NCBI RefSeq assembly: GCF_021246445.1
Contig: NZ_JAJQXW010000001.1
Span: 620,001-684,000 of the forward strand
Length of the DNA: 64,000 nt
From: Rhabdothermincola salaria
GTDB lineage: Bacteria; Actinomycetota; Acidimicrobiia; Acidimicrobiales; Acidimicrobilacustridaceae
Direction of reading: 5' to 3'
Shown: positions 23,010 to 32,008 of the stretch, piece by piece
Layout: every line of letters starts with the position of its first letter
Numbering within the stretch: position 1 is the first letter of the stretch
Notes under the pieces: model-generated
Databases searched by the model: none
Told to the model about the DNA's origin: nothing
What the model saw: only the letters and a program-made list of their open reading frames with translations
Position numbers and translations under genes: made by a program

Positions 23010-24770
23010 TCAGCCGAGGAGCATGACCATGGTCGTGGTGGTGGCCAGCACCACCACGCTGATCACCCCACCCACCCGCACGAAGTCGGCGAAGCGGTAC
23101 CCGCCGGGGCCGTAGACCATGGCGTTGGTCTGGTAGCCGATGGGGGTCAGGAACGAGCACGACGCCACCACCGCCACCCCGACGGCCATCACCCGGGGGT
23201 CGAGGCCGACCGACTGGGCGCTGAGCAGGGCGATGGGGGCGACGACGGCCGCCGCTGCGTTGTTGGTGACGATCTCGGTGAGGGCCTGGGTGGTGAGCAG
23301 GATGCCGAGCACGATGCCCAGCGTGCCGAGACCACCGAGGCTGTCGGTGGCCAGATCGGCGATGTCGCGAGCCAGCCCCGAGGTCTCCACCGCCACCCCG
23401 ATGCCGAGCGACGCGGCGATCATCAGCACCACGTCGAGGTCGATGGAGCGCTTGGCCTCGGCGAAGCTCACCACCTGGGTGGCCACCACGACGGCGGCGG
23501 CCACCAACGAGGCCTCGAACACGCTGACGACCTCGGTGGTGGCCAGCACCACGAAGGCCAGCAACGACAGCGCCACCCACTTGGCGCCCTTGCCGATCAC
23601 CGGCACCGTGTGGCTGAGCGGCGAGATCACCAGGAAGTCCTCGACCGCCCGGCGGGCCGTGCGCAGGTCGCTGCCGGCCAGCAGCACCAGCGTGTCGCCG
23701 GCGTGCAGGTCGACGTCGCCGAGCTTGCCCTCGACCGTGGAGCCGGCCCGGTGGATGGCCACCGCCGCGGCCCGGTAGCCGGTGCGGCCGCCGACCTCCT
23801 TGAGGGTGCGACCCACCAGCGGCGACTCGCGCCCCACGACCGCCTCGAAGTACTGCGGCTCGCGGGCCTGGGCCAGCACCTCGGCCTGCTCGCCGGGTGG
23901 GGCCAACCCGGGACGGGCCCGCAGGTCGAGCACGTCGGTGACGTCGCCCACGAAGATCAACAGGTCGCCGCCCTCGAACACCTCGTCGGGGGAGACGGGC
24001 CCGAGGTGGCGCTCGCCCCGCACGATGTCGGCCAGGTAGACGCCCTTGAGGTTGCGCAGCCCGGCGTCGCTCACCGATGTGCCCACCAGCGGCCCGCCCG
24101 GCTCGATGACCAGGTGCAGGGCGTACTCACGCAGGGCGCTCATGGCCTCGAGGGCGGGGTCGGAGCGGTCGGGGATCCAGCGCACGGCCACCACGATGAG
24201 CACGGCCAGGCCGACCACGGCGACGGGCAGGCCCACCGGGGTGAGCTCGAACAGGCCGAACGGCTCGAGGCCCTGCTGTTGCAGCACACCGGAGACCACC
24301 AGGTTGGTGGACGTGCCGATGAGGGTGACGGTGCCGCCCAGGATGGCGGCGAACGACAGCGGCATGAGGAACCGGCTGACGGGGAGGCGCTTGGAGCGGG
24401 CCCAGCTGGCCACCTCGGACAACAACATGGCCACCAGCGGCGTGTTGTTGAACACCGCCGACAGCCCCGAGGCGGGCAGGCACAGGCGCACCAGTGAGTC
24501 CCGGCCGCCCGACCCGCCGAGGAGGCGGGCCGTCACCCCGGCCAGCAGGCCGGTTCGGCGGGCGCCGGCCGCCACCACGTAGAGGGCGGCCACGGTGAGC
24601 GGGGCCTGGTTGGCGAAGCCGGAGAAGCCCTCCGCCGGGTCGACCACGCCACCGAGCACCAGCACGCCCAGACCCCCGAGCAGGACCCCCGACGGTGGGA
24701 AGCGGTCGGTGGCCAACAGGGCGAACATCACCACCAGCACGACGAGGGTGGCGACGGCGTCAGCGGACAC
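23010..24770 (-). CDS. SLC13/DASS-type anion transporter with two TrkA-C domains
   Basis: 586 residues from GTG 24770. There are roughly ten membrane helices in two blocks, separated by two cytoplasmic RCK/TrkA-C domains (about 205-285, VGTSVSDAGLRNLKGVYLAD; and 305-385, VGRTLKEVGGRTGYRAA). Each membrane block carries a hairpin motif of the DASS family (NNTPLVAMLL and TLIGTSTNLVVSG in the first; TNNAAAAVVAPIAL and SFLTPIGYQTNAM in the second), the Na+ and anion binding sites. Relatives transport dicarboxylates, sulfate or arsenite-like anions. The RCK domains suggest regulation by a nucleotide or similar ligand. No linked metabolic gene points to a substrate. Confidence 0.85.
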   Translation of the reverse strand: MSADAVATLVVLVVMFALLATDRFPPSGVLLGGLGVLVLGGVVDPAEGFSGFANQAPLTVAALYVVAAGARRTGLLAGVTARLLGGSGGRDSLVRLCLPASGLSAVFNNTPLVAMLLSEVASWARSKRLPVSRFLMPLSFAAILGGTVTLIGTSTNLVVSGVLQQQGLEPFGLFELTPVGLPVAVVGLAVLIVVAVRWIPDRSDPALEAMSALREYALHLVIEPGGPLVGTSVSDAGLRNLKGVYLADIVRGERHLGPVSPDEVFEGGDLLIFVGDVTDVLDLRARPGLAPPGEQAEVLAQAREPQYFEAVVGRESPLVGRTLKEVGGRTGYRAAAVAIHRAGSTVEGKLGDVDLHAGDTLVLLAGSDLRTARRAVEDFLVISPLSHTVPVIGKGAKWVALSLLAFVVLATTEVVSVFEASLVAAAVVVATQVVSFAEAKRSIDLDVVLMIAASLGIGVAVETSGLARDIADLATDSLGGLGTLGIVLGILLTTQALTEIVTNNAAAAVVAPIALLSAQSVGLDPRVMAVGVAVVASCSFLTPIGYQTNAMVYGPGGYRFADFVRVGGVISVVVLATTTTMVMLLG

Positions 24771-25166
24771 GGCGGGCGACGTTACCCCAGGTCAGCCCGC
24801 ATTGTCGGAAATCTCGGTCGACATTGCCATCTTTGGGTGGATTGCCACGTCACCGCCCGCCGGGGCCGATCAGGACGGCCGTGCCGCCGTGCCGCCGTGC
24901 CGCCGTGCCGACGTGTCGAACGAACCGAACCGGTCGAGCCCAGTTGCGTAGGTGTCGGGTTAGGGCGTCGGGGGGTGACGCCGTTTCCTGACAGGTTGGC
25001 CAGGGGAGTTGGCCAGGGGAGTTGGCCAGGGGAAGTTGGTCAGGGGGGAGGGGCAAAGGGAGGCAGGGGGACGGAGGGTGGGTGTGGGTCCGGTGAGCGG
25101 GGTCGACGGCACCGCGCCACCATGGGGGCGTCCGCCGATCTGGACGCCGGCGGACGGAAGGAGCCC
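24771..25166. other. Gene-free stretch with two short tandem repeats
   Basis: Between the divergent SLC13 and ABC genes. It holds a 9-bp repeat (GTGCCGCCG type, about four copies, 24887-24920) and a 13-bp repeat GTTGGCCAGGGGA at 24995-25007, 25008-25020 and 25021-25033, with a fourth diverged copy. The frames across it are Pro/Arg-rich and not protein-like. Promoters for both genes must lie here but none could be chosen by eye. Confidence 0.6.
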
Positions 25167-26576
25167 ATGTCGACCGCATCGCCTACGCCACGGTCCGATC
25201 CCACGGACTCGAGCCCAGCCACCCCCGCTCCCGGTTCCTCCGGCGCAGTGACGCCATCCTCGGCCCCCTTCGACGCCGACCCCGATGCCGGGCTGGCCGT
25301 GCGCGGCGTACGCCACCGCTTCGGCGACCGAGTGGTGCTCGACGACGTCGACCTGGTGGTGCCCCCCGGCGCGGTCATCGGCCTGCTCGGACCCAACGGG
25401 GCCGGCAAGACCACGCTCATGCGGGTGATCTTCGGGGTGGTGACCCCCCAGGGCGGCACGGTGAGCTGGCTGGGACGGCCGGTCGTCGCCGGTGACCGCA
25501 GCCGCTGGGGCTACATGCCCCAGGAGCGGGGGCTCTACCGGGAGATGCGGGTGCTCGACCACCTGGTGTGGATCGCCCGGCTGCACGGCGTCGACCGGCG
25601 CCAGGCCACCGACCGGGCCATGGACCTGCTCGGCCGCCTCGGCCTCGACGACCGGGCCGACGCCAACGTGGGCGACCTCTCCGGCGGCATGGCCCAGCGA
25701 GTGCAGCTGGCCGCCGCCATGGTCCACGAACCCGACCTGTTGGTGCTCGACGAGCCCTTCGCCGGCCTCGATCCCACAGCCGTCGAGTTCCTCTCCGAGG
25801 TCGTGCTCGACCACGTCGCCGCCGGTCGACACCTGTTGTTCTCCAGCCACCAGCTCGACCTGGTGGAGGACCTCTGCCAGACCATCACCATGCTCGACCA
25901 GGGCCGGGTCGTGCTCGAGGGCGACGTCGCCGCGCTCAAGGCGGCCAGCCCCGATCGCTTCCTCCGCCTCGACGGCGAGGTCGACTCCGGCTGGCTCGAC
26001 GGCGTCCCCGCCGAGGTGAGCCGGGTCGACGGCACCGGCACCCGCCTGCGCCTCGAGCCGGGGGCCGACGCCCTCGCCGTGCTCGACGTGGTGCGCGGCC
26101 ACCGCCCCATCGCCGACTTCGGGGTGGAGGCGCCATCGCTGTCCGAGCTCTTCCTCTCTGCCGTCGGTCGCCGCCGCGTCGAGGTCGACGGTTCCGACGA
26201 GGACCGTCCCGCCACCGGATCGACCGGCGGCGGCACCCGCGACGGAGACACGCGGGACGGTGACGCTCGGGACGGTGACGCTCGGGACGGTGACGCTCGG
26301 GACGGTGACGCTCGGGACGGTGACAGCCCCGCGTCGGCGACCGACGAGGTCGCGCCCGACGGGTCCGTCGACGAGCGGGGTGACGGGCTGGTCGGAGAAT
26401 CGGGTGACGGGCCGGGGGCGGAGCCGGTCGGGGACTCGGATGTCGGGCCGATCGGAGAATCGGGTGACGGGCCGGGCGACGGGTCCCATCCCGGTCCGGG
26501 GCGGGCGGGGCGCCCACCGTCCGGCCAGGCGCCGCGGCTCGGCGAAGGCCTCGGCGACGAGGGGGAGGGCTCATGA
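25167..26576 (+). CDS. ABC transporter ATP-binding protein (NatA-like)
   Basis: 469 residues from ATG 25167, with GGAAGGAG four bases upstream. The ATPase core is at about 45-260: Walker A GPNGAGKTT, Q-loop YMPQERGLY, signature LSGGMAQRVQLA, Walker B LLVLDEPFAGLD, switch His in SSHQLDL. A regulatory C-terminal part with LSELFLSAVGR follows, as in NatA and drug-export ATPases. The last 120 residues are an unusual acidic tail with a 15-bp DNA repeat (DGDAR repeated five times, 26250-26330) and Gly/Glu/Asp-rich sequence. The stop overlaps the permease start (ATGA). With the permease it would form a type-2 (export) ABC system; the substrate is unknown. Confidence 0.88.
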   Translation: MSTASPTPRSDPTDSSPATPAPGSSGAVTPSSAPFDADPDAGLAVRGVRHRFGDRVVLDDVDLVVPPGAVIGLLGPNGAGKTTLMRVIFGVVTPQGGTVSWLGRPVVAGDRSRWGYMPQERGLYREMRVLDHLVWIARLHGVDRRQATDRAMDLLGRLGLDDRADANVGDLSGGMAQRVQLAAAMVHEPDLLVLDEPFAGLDPTAVEFLSEVVLDHVAAGRHLLFSSHQLDLVEDLCQTITMLDQGRVVLEGDVAALKAASPDRFLRLDGEVDSGWLDGVPAEVSRVDGTGTRLRLEPGADALAVLDVVRGHRPIADFGVEAPSLSELFLSAVGRRRVEVDGSDEDRPATGSTGGGTRDGDTRDGDARDGDARDGDARDGDARDGDSPASATDEVAPDGSVDERGDGLVGESGDGPGAEPVGDSDVGPIGESGDGPGDGSHPGPGRAGRPPSGQAPRLGEGLGDEGEGS

Positions 26577-27925
26577 GTGCCGAGGTGCGTCACGACGGCA
26601 TCGGCGACGGCGCCGCGCTCTGGCTCGTCGCCGGACGCGAGCTGCGCGAAGCAGCCCGCCGCAAGTCGGTGTGGATCACCATGGCGGTGCTCTTCGCCGC
26701 CTCGGTGGCCGCGGTGGTGCTGCCCGAGATCCTCTCGACCGACCCCGACGACGACCGCACCGTCGTCACCGCCGGGGACGTGCCGCCCGGGTTCGACGAG
26801 GTCGTGGCCGAGGTGGGTCCCGCCGTCGATCTCACCATCACCGTCACCCCGGCCGCCGAGATGGCGGCCGCCGACGGGAACCCCCCGACCGGTGCACCCG
26901 CGGGCGGAGAACCCCCGACGAGTGCGCCCGCAGCCGGCGAACCCCCGACCAGCGCTCCAGCGGGTGCAGAACCCCCGACCGCCGACCCGTCCGGCGCGTC
27001 CACCGACCCCGAGAGCACCGACCCCGCGGTGGCCCTGGTGAGCGATGGCGACGCCGACGCCGCCGTGGTGTTCGGCGCCGAAGGCATCACCATCCTCACC
27101 GACGACGACAGCGACCAGCGCCTCCTCGCCGCCCTGCGCCAGAGCGCCCAGGTCGTCACCACCACGGAGCTCCTCACCGACGCCGGCGTGCCCGAGGCCG
27201 ACATCGCCCAGGTCACCGGCGCGGCCCCCGTCAGCGTCGAGATCCTCGACACCGAGCAAGGGGGGCGCCAGGGGGTGGCCCTGGCCTCCAGCCTCGCCGT
27301 CTACCTGTTGTTGATGTTCCTGGCCATGCAGGTCGCGAACGGCGTGGCCGTGGAGAAGTCCAACCGGGTGAGCGAGGTCCTGCTCGCCGTGGTGTCGCCC
27401 CGGGCGCTGCTGTTCGGCAAGGTCGTGGGGGTGGGCCTCATCGGGCTGGCCACCATCGTGGTCGGCACCCTGCCCCTGGTGGCGCGCCTCGTGCTCGGGG
27501 GCAGCGTGCCGCCGGGCACCGGCCCCACCCTCGTCGTCAGCGTGGCGTTCGCTCTGGTCTCCATCGCCCTGTACCTCAGCGTGGCCGGTGCCCTCGGGGC
27601 GCTGGTGGCCCGGGCCGAGGACGTGGGCAGCACGGTGGGGCCCATCACCGTCGTCCTCATCGGCGGCTACCTCGTCGGCCAGTTCGCCTCGGGCAGCACG
27701 CTCGGCATCGTGCTGTCGTACCTGCCGCTGACCTCGGCCATGGTCATGCCCGCCCGGGTGGCGCTCGACGAGGTGGGGCTCGCCGGCGTGCTGCTCTCGC
27801 TGGCGCTCGGCGTGGCGACGGTGGCCGTGGCCGTCCGCTTCGCGTCGGTGGTCTACCGCCGGGCCATCGTGCGCACCGGCGAACGCCTCCACCTCGCCGA
27901 GGTCCTGCGCTCCTCGGCCGGCTGA
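26573..27925 (+). CDS. ABC-2 type export permease (NatB-like)
   Basis: 450 residues, start overlapping the ATPase stop by 4 bases. The first membrane helix (SVWITMAVLFAASVAAVVLP, about 31-50) is followed by a large outside domain (about 50-235). Five further helices come at 240-420 with the ABC-2 motifs VAVEKSNRVSEVLLAVVSPR and VVGVGLIGLATIVVG. This is the layout of NatB and YhaP-type permeases. The outside domain has a Pro/Ala/Gly insert built from repeats of EPPTSAPA type (about 100-140), not expected in the family. Na+ export or peptide/lipid extrusion are the known roles of relatives. Confidence 0.85.
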   Translation: MSAEVRHDGIGDGAALWLVAGRELREAARRKSVWITMAVLFAASVAAVVLPEILSTDPDDDRTVVTAGDVPPGFDEVVAEVGPAVDLTITVTPAAEMAAADGNPPTGAPAGGEPPTSAPAAGEPPTSAPAGAEPPTADPSGASTDPESTDPAVALVSDGDADAAVVFGAEGITILTDDDSDQRLLAALRQSAQVVTTTELLTDAGVPEADIAQVTGAAPVSVEILDTEQGGRQGVALASSLAVYLLLMFLAMQVANGVAVEKSNRVSEVLLAVVSPRALLFGKVVGVGLIGLATIVVGTLPLVARLVLGGSVPPGTGPTLVVSVAFALVSIALYLSVAGALGALVARAEDVGSTVGPITVVLIGGYLVGQFASGSTLGIVLSYLPLTSAMVMPARVALDEVGLAGVLLSLALGVATVAVAVRFASVVYRRAIVRTGERLHLAEVLRSSAG

Positions 27926-27947
27926 GCCCCGGTGGGCGTCGGAGGGG

Positions 27948-29567
27948 CTACGAGGGGATGAGGTCGAGGTCGGGGTCCTCGAAGCCGAGGTCCCCGGGGT
28001 CGAGTTCGTCGAGGTTGTCGGCGTCGAGGTCGTCGGCGGCCAGGCCCTCGACGGCGCCCGGGTCGAGGAACCGGTTGGGGTCGCGGCACACCGTGCCCGC
28101 CGCCGGGAGGGTGAGGTCGACCAGGAAGGTGAGCACCTCGTCGAGCACGCAGACGCTCGCCAGGAACGCGGTGTGCGACTCCGCCTCCCAGGTGAGCAGC
28201 GTGGCGGTGGCCAGGTGGTCGGCCAGGCTCTCCGCCGACGCGTACGGGGTGGGCACGTCGCCGGTGGTGCCGACGACCAGGATCGGGCCGGCCCCGTCGG
28301 CCTCGGTGACGGTGATGGGATCGGCCGCCGGCCAGTGGGCGCAGGCGGCGAGGGTGAACAGCGGATCGGGTGGGATGTCACCCACCTGGGCGTCGAGGCG
28401 GGCGAACGCGTCGCGGTAGTCGTCGATGGGCAGGTCGAGGCAGGTGATGGCCACGAACGCCGTGGCCAGGTCCGGGTCGGACTCCGCCAGGTCCTCGACC
28501 ACCAGGTCCTCGATCTCGCCGTCGAGCACCAGCGCATCGAGCGCGGCGGTGCGCATCTCGTCGGGGGCGCCGACGAAGTCGTTGGCCCATTCGCGCAGGC
28601 CGCCGGCGGTGAGCTCGTCGCCGGTGTCGGCGTCGACGACGGGTTCGTCCTCGAGGCGGTCGAGCAGCGCCGCCCAGGCCGCATCGGGCTCCTGGCCCTG
28701 CGTCCACGCGCACGGGTCGGCGGTGGCCGCCGCCTCGGCGCAGCGCTGCAGGTAGCCGTCGACCAGCGCCTGCCCGGCGTTGGTCTGCTGGGCCACGAAG
28801 TCCACCGGGTCGAGGGTCAGGTCGCTGACCCCGTCGAACACGCCCGCCCGGAGCCGCTCCGGGAACGAGCTGGCGTAGGCGGTGCCCAGGTCCGAGCCGT
28901 AGGACTTGCCGTGGTAGGTGATCTGCTCGGCCCCCATCAGCTCCCGCAGGCGATCCATGTCGCGGGCGGCGGAGTTGGAACCGAAGGCGTCGAGGTTCGG
29001 GTCCGACGCGCAGGCCTCGGCGAAGGCCACCACCTCCTCCTCGAAGGCGGTGAGGGTGCCGGGGTCGTCGCCCGGGGGTTGCGGCTCGCTGCTGGGCAGG
29101 GGGGTGTCCCCGCAGTCCAGGTGGGTGGAGCGCCCGGTGCCCCGGGGGTCCATGCCCACGATGTCGAAGCGGTCGAGCTCGGCGTAGGTGGCGAAGGTGG
29201 CCGTGTAGGCGGCCGCCGACGCGCCCGGCCCGCCCTGGTTCACGAACAACGGGCCGATGGGGTCCGCCGCGGGAGCCGGGCGCATCTGCACGAACAGCTC
29301 GAGGGTGCCGCGTGTGGGGTCGTCGTAGTCGACCGGCACGACGACGATGGCACACTGGTAGTCGGCGAAGACCGCCTCCATCGAGGCCCGGATGTCGGGG
29401 TCGTCCTCGTCGGTGACGGTGCACGCCTCCCAGGCGATCTCGGTCGACTCGGGGCGGTCCGACCCGACCCCGGATCGGCTGCCGTCGTCGGGGGTCGGCC
29501 AGACGGCTCCGACCACCAGTGCGGCCACGACGAGGAGGGCGACGATCAGGCTTCGGTCACGGGGCAT
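27948..29567 (-). CDS. Secreted alpha/beta hydrolase, S33 tripeptidyl aminopeptidase type
   Basis: 539 residues from ATG 29567 (MPRDRSLIV), with a signal anchor LIVALLVVAALVVGAV at 7-22. The fold blocks are VNQGGPG (oxyanion region, about 110-116), DPRGTGRS, the nucleophile elbow GKSYGS (Ser222), VVGTTGDVPTP (Asp437) and AESHTAF (His465), a complete Ser-Asp-His triad. The family (TAP/SCO7095-like exopeptidases of Streptomyces) removes N-terminal tripeptides or hydrolyses esters outside the cell. The acidic C-terminal 45 residues, rich in Asp and Leu, are an extra. A broken partial copy lies at 20281-20436. It is convergent with the ABC permease gene, 22 bases apart. Confidence 0.85.
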   Translation of the reverse strand: MPRDRSLIVALLVVAALVVGAVWPTPDDGSRSGVGSDRPESTEIAWEACTVTDEDDPDIRASMEAVFADYQCAIVVVPVDYDDPTRGTLELFVQMRPAPAADPIGPLFVNQGGPGASAAAYTATFATYAELDRFDIVGMDPRGTGRSTHLDCGDTPLPSSEPQPPGDDPGTLTAFEEEVVAFAEACASDPNLDAFGSNSAARDMDRLRELMGAEQITYHGKSYGSDLGTAYASSFPERLRAGVFDGVSDLTLDPVDFVAQQTNAGQALVDGYLQRCAEAAATADPCAWTQGQEPDAAWAALLDRLEDEPVVDADTGDELTAGGLREWANDFVGAPDEMRTAALDALVLDGEIEDLVVEDLAESDPDLATAFVAITCLDLPIDDYRDAFARLDAQVGDIPPDPLFTLAACAHWPAADPITVTEADGAGPILVVGTTGDVPTPYASAESLADHLATATLLTWEAESHTAFLASVCVLDEVLTFLVDLTLPAAGTVCRDPNRFLDPGAVEGLAADDLDADNLDELDPGDLGFEDPDLDLIPS

Positions 29568-29610
29568 GGTCGGAGTCTGACAGGACCGATCCGCGGGGTA
29601 GGAACCCGAC

Positions 29611-30732
29611 ATGGCACCCCTTCCCACCAGCGAGTCCCTCACGTTCGACTTCGAGCCGTGGCTCGAGCCCTCCGGACCGGTGACGACGGTGTGGCTGCCC
29701 ACACCCAGCGCCACCGACGAGGCCCGCGAGCGACTGCGGCTCGAATGGAAGAACGTCCGCGACCAGGTCGCCGAGTCGGCGCCGGCCGAGACGTTGGCGG
29801 CCCTCGATGCCGCCACCGCCGACCCCGCTCTCCATGCCGAAGGGCACAGCGTGGTGCTCTACGGCAGGGGCGACGATGTGGCCCTGGTGCCCATGGCCGA
29901 CGAGGTCGATGGCGCCCGGGCCCACGTCGGCGCGTTGCCGCGGCTGACGCCGCTGCTCGTGGCCCGCCAGGCGGCCGTCCCCCACCTGGTGGTGGTCACC
30001 GACCGGGTGGGCGCCGACATCCTCGTGGTCGGCCCGACCGGGGCCACCGACGAGGCGAGCGTCGACGGCGACACCGGCAACATCGCCCGCAGCGCCCCCG
30101 GCGGCTGGTCCCAGCGCCGCTTCCAGCAGCGCGCCGAGAACACCTGGGAGCACAACGCCGCCGAGGTGGCCGACACCGTCGAACGCCTCCGTAGCGAGGT
30201 GGGCGCCCGGCTGGTGGTCGTGGTCGGCGACGAGCGGGCGGTGCAGTTCCTCACCGAGCACGCCTCGGCGGAGCTGGCCGACGTGCTCGAGGTGGTCCAC
30301 GGGGCCGGCCGCAACGACGCCGACCCCTTCGAGGCCGTTGCCCACGACGTCGAGAAGCTGCTCGCCACCGTGGCCGCGGCCGACACCGTCGAGCTGTTGG
30401 ACCGCTTCGGCGCGGCCCGCAACGCCGGGGGCCCCGGCGCCGCCGCCGACGGGCCGGTGCAGACCATGGAGATGCTCAGCCAGGGTCGGGTCGAGGTGCT
30501 GTTGGTGGCGGTCGACGACGCCGACGATCGCACCGCGTGCGTCGACCTCGCCACCGGCCAGCTGGCCCCGGACGGTGCCCCGCTCACCGAGCTGGGACTC
30601 CACCCGGTGGAGGTCCCGCTGGTCGACGCCACCATCTGGGCGGCGTTGCGCACCGGCGCCGAGGTGCACCTGGTGCCCGCCCACGGCCCCAACGCCCCCC
30701 GGGCCGGACTGGCCGCCCTCCTGCGCGGCTGA
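29611..30732 (+). CDS. Rv2629/Balon-like ribosome hibernation factor (baeRF family)
   Basis: 373 residues. The layout is that of the bacterial/archaeal eRF1-like family to which Mycobacterium Rv2629 and Balon belong: an N-terminal domain, then the hallmark GGWSQRRFQQRAENTWEHNA (about 167-186), a central Rossmann-like domain (LVVVVGDERAVQFL) and a C-terminal domain ending VHLVPAHGPNAPRAGLAALL. Known members enter the ribosomal A site with EF-Tu and protect idle ribosomes. The family assignment rests on the GGWSQRR block and overall order. The gene stands alone after a 43-base gap from the divergent hydrolase. Regulation by stress or stationary phase is likely by analogy, but no promoter is visible. 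Confidence 0.75.
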   Translation: MAPLPTSESLTFDFEPWLEPSGPVTTVWLPTPSATDEARERLRLEWKNVRDQVAESAPAETLAALDAATADPALHAEGHSVVLYGRGDDVALVPMADEVDGARAHVGALPRLTPLLVARQAAVPHLVVVTDRVGADILVVGPTGATDEASVDGDTGNIARSAPGGWSQRRFQQRAENTWEHNAAEVADTVERLRSEVGARLVVVVGDERAVQFLTEHASAELADVLEVVHGAGRNDADPFEAVAHDVEKLLATVAAADTVELLDRFGAARNAGGPGAAADGPVQTMEMLSQGRVEVLLVAVDDADDRTACVDLATGQLAPDGAPLTELGLHPVEVPLVDATIWAALRTGAEVHLVPAHGPNAPRAGLAALLRG

Positions 30733-30968
30733 TCCCTCGCCGGCGAGTGGCCGGTCGACCCTTCCCGCTGGTCGGTCGATCGGTCGGCCGGTCAGCCGTT
30801 CCCGTTGGTCGGCGAGCAGGTCGCGCCGACAGTCGGGCAGTCCGTCGGCGGGTCCGCCGGTCCGTCAGATGGCCCATGGGCCGATCGGCCGGTCGGCCGG
30901 TCGGCCGGTCCGCCGGCACGCCGTGCGCGGCGTCGGTCAGGAGGTGACGGGCCGCCTTTCGTCCCGGG

Positions 30969-31298
30969 TCACCAGTGGCGGTGGCGGGCCATGGTCTCGC
31001 GCAGGGCGTCGAACGACGGCAGCTGGGTGAGCGCCGGGAGCGGCGGCTCCTCCTCGTGGCCGGACCAGGTCAGCTCCACGAGCACGAACGCGCCCTGGCC
31101 GACATGGAAGGCCACCATGCCGCACTGCGTGCAGCGGGCCATGGCCCGAGCCGGGCTGCGGTGCAGCAGGTGCGTGGGGCCGGCCTCCCGCCAGAGCTCG
31201 TCGCGCAGCTCGTCGGCCAGGGGTCCCTCCTCGACGACCTCCCAACCGTCCCCGGCGTCGGCGGCCGTGGGCGGGCCCGAGCGATGGCCAGCCGTCAT
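30969..31298 (-). CDS. Hypothetical protein with one CxxC pair
   Basis: 109 residues from ATG 31298. No family is recognised. The body reads LADELRDELWREAGPTHLLH then RSPARAMARCTQCGMVAFHV and GAFVLVELTWSGHEEEP. One CxxC (in RCTQCG) could bind metal as half of a zinc ribbon, or pair in a dimer. Trp, His and acidic residues follow. Codon use is normal for the window, and no better frame competes. Upstream on the same strand is a broken EAL gene, so this gene lies in a decayed zone but looks intact itself. Confidence 0.5.
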   Translation of the reverse strand: MTAGHRSGPPTAADAGDGWEVVEEGPLADELRDELWREAGPTHLLHRSPARAMARCTQCGMVAFHVGQGAFVLVELTWSGHEEEPPLPALTQLPSFDALRETMARHRHW

Positions 31299-31372
31299 GC
31301 CCGCCAATCGTACCGCCGGCATCGGCGAGGGTCGCACCGGGTTCGACGGATCCTCGCCGGTGGGATCACGGT

Positions 31373-31835
31373 CGAGGTGCGGGCTCCGGGCGACCGAGGT
31401 GCCAGCCCTGGACCAGGTCCACGCCGACCTCGCGCACCACATCGAGCTGCTCGGCGGTCTCCACCCCTTCGGCCAGCACGGTGAACGGCGGGTCACCGGT
31501 GCGACCGAACGCGACCGCTCGCTCACGAAGGCGCGCGCCCGGTCGTCGTCGAGCGCGCCGCGCACCACGGCGCCGTCGAGCTCGATGACGTCGGGTCGGA
31601 GCTGCTCGGCCACGTCGAGCGAGGCATGGCCCGAACCGACGTCGTCGAGGGCCACCTGGGCTCCCATCTCGCGGTAGCGGTCGACGATCGACCGCAGGTG
31701 GGGGATGTCGCTGATGTGCTCGGTCTCGATGACCTCGAAGGTGAGCTGCTCCATCGACACCTGCGCCAAGACCAGCGTGGTGTCGCAGGTCAGGACGTGG
31801 TGCGGACCGATCGCGTCTACCCGCGCAGCACGTCA
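31373..31835 (-). pseudogene. Frameshifted EAL-domain remnant (C-terminal half)
   Basis: On the minus strand, from about 31835 down, one frame reads VLAQVSMEQLTFEVIETEHI, MGAQVALDDVGSGHASLD and PDVIELDGAVVRG. After a shift near 31515 a second frame continues FTVLAEGVETAEQLD and GVDLVQGWHLGRP. These are the Glu, DDxG, (K)xD and EGVE blocks of an EAL domain in order. The EAL signature itself and about 60 following residues are missing, the Lys before the last Asp is replaced by Glu, and the frame is broken. It cannot encode an active phosphodiesterase. Confidence 0.65.
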
Positions 31836-32008
31836 CTCTGCCCGCGCCGCACGTGACGACCGCACTTCGGCTGGACCGTGGTGGCGTCTCGCACCCGCGA
31901 TGCGGTGATCGGGGTGGACCGGTACCTTGACCGGGTCATGGTCGAGCCGCTGCCGTCGTCCCCCGCCCCTCGGTTGGGGTGTCGCGTCGGGCCGAGACCG
32001 GCGACGCC

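Noticed and set aside
28173-30194. A 673-codon plus-strand frame
   Set aside because: It is antisense to the S33 hydrolase and overlaps the Balon-like gene in a wrong frame; composition is His/Gly/Val-rich without any domain.
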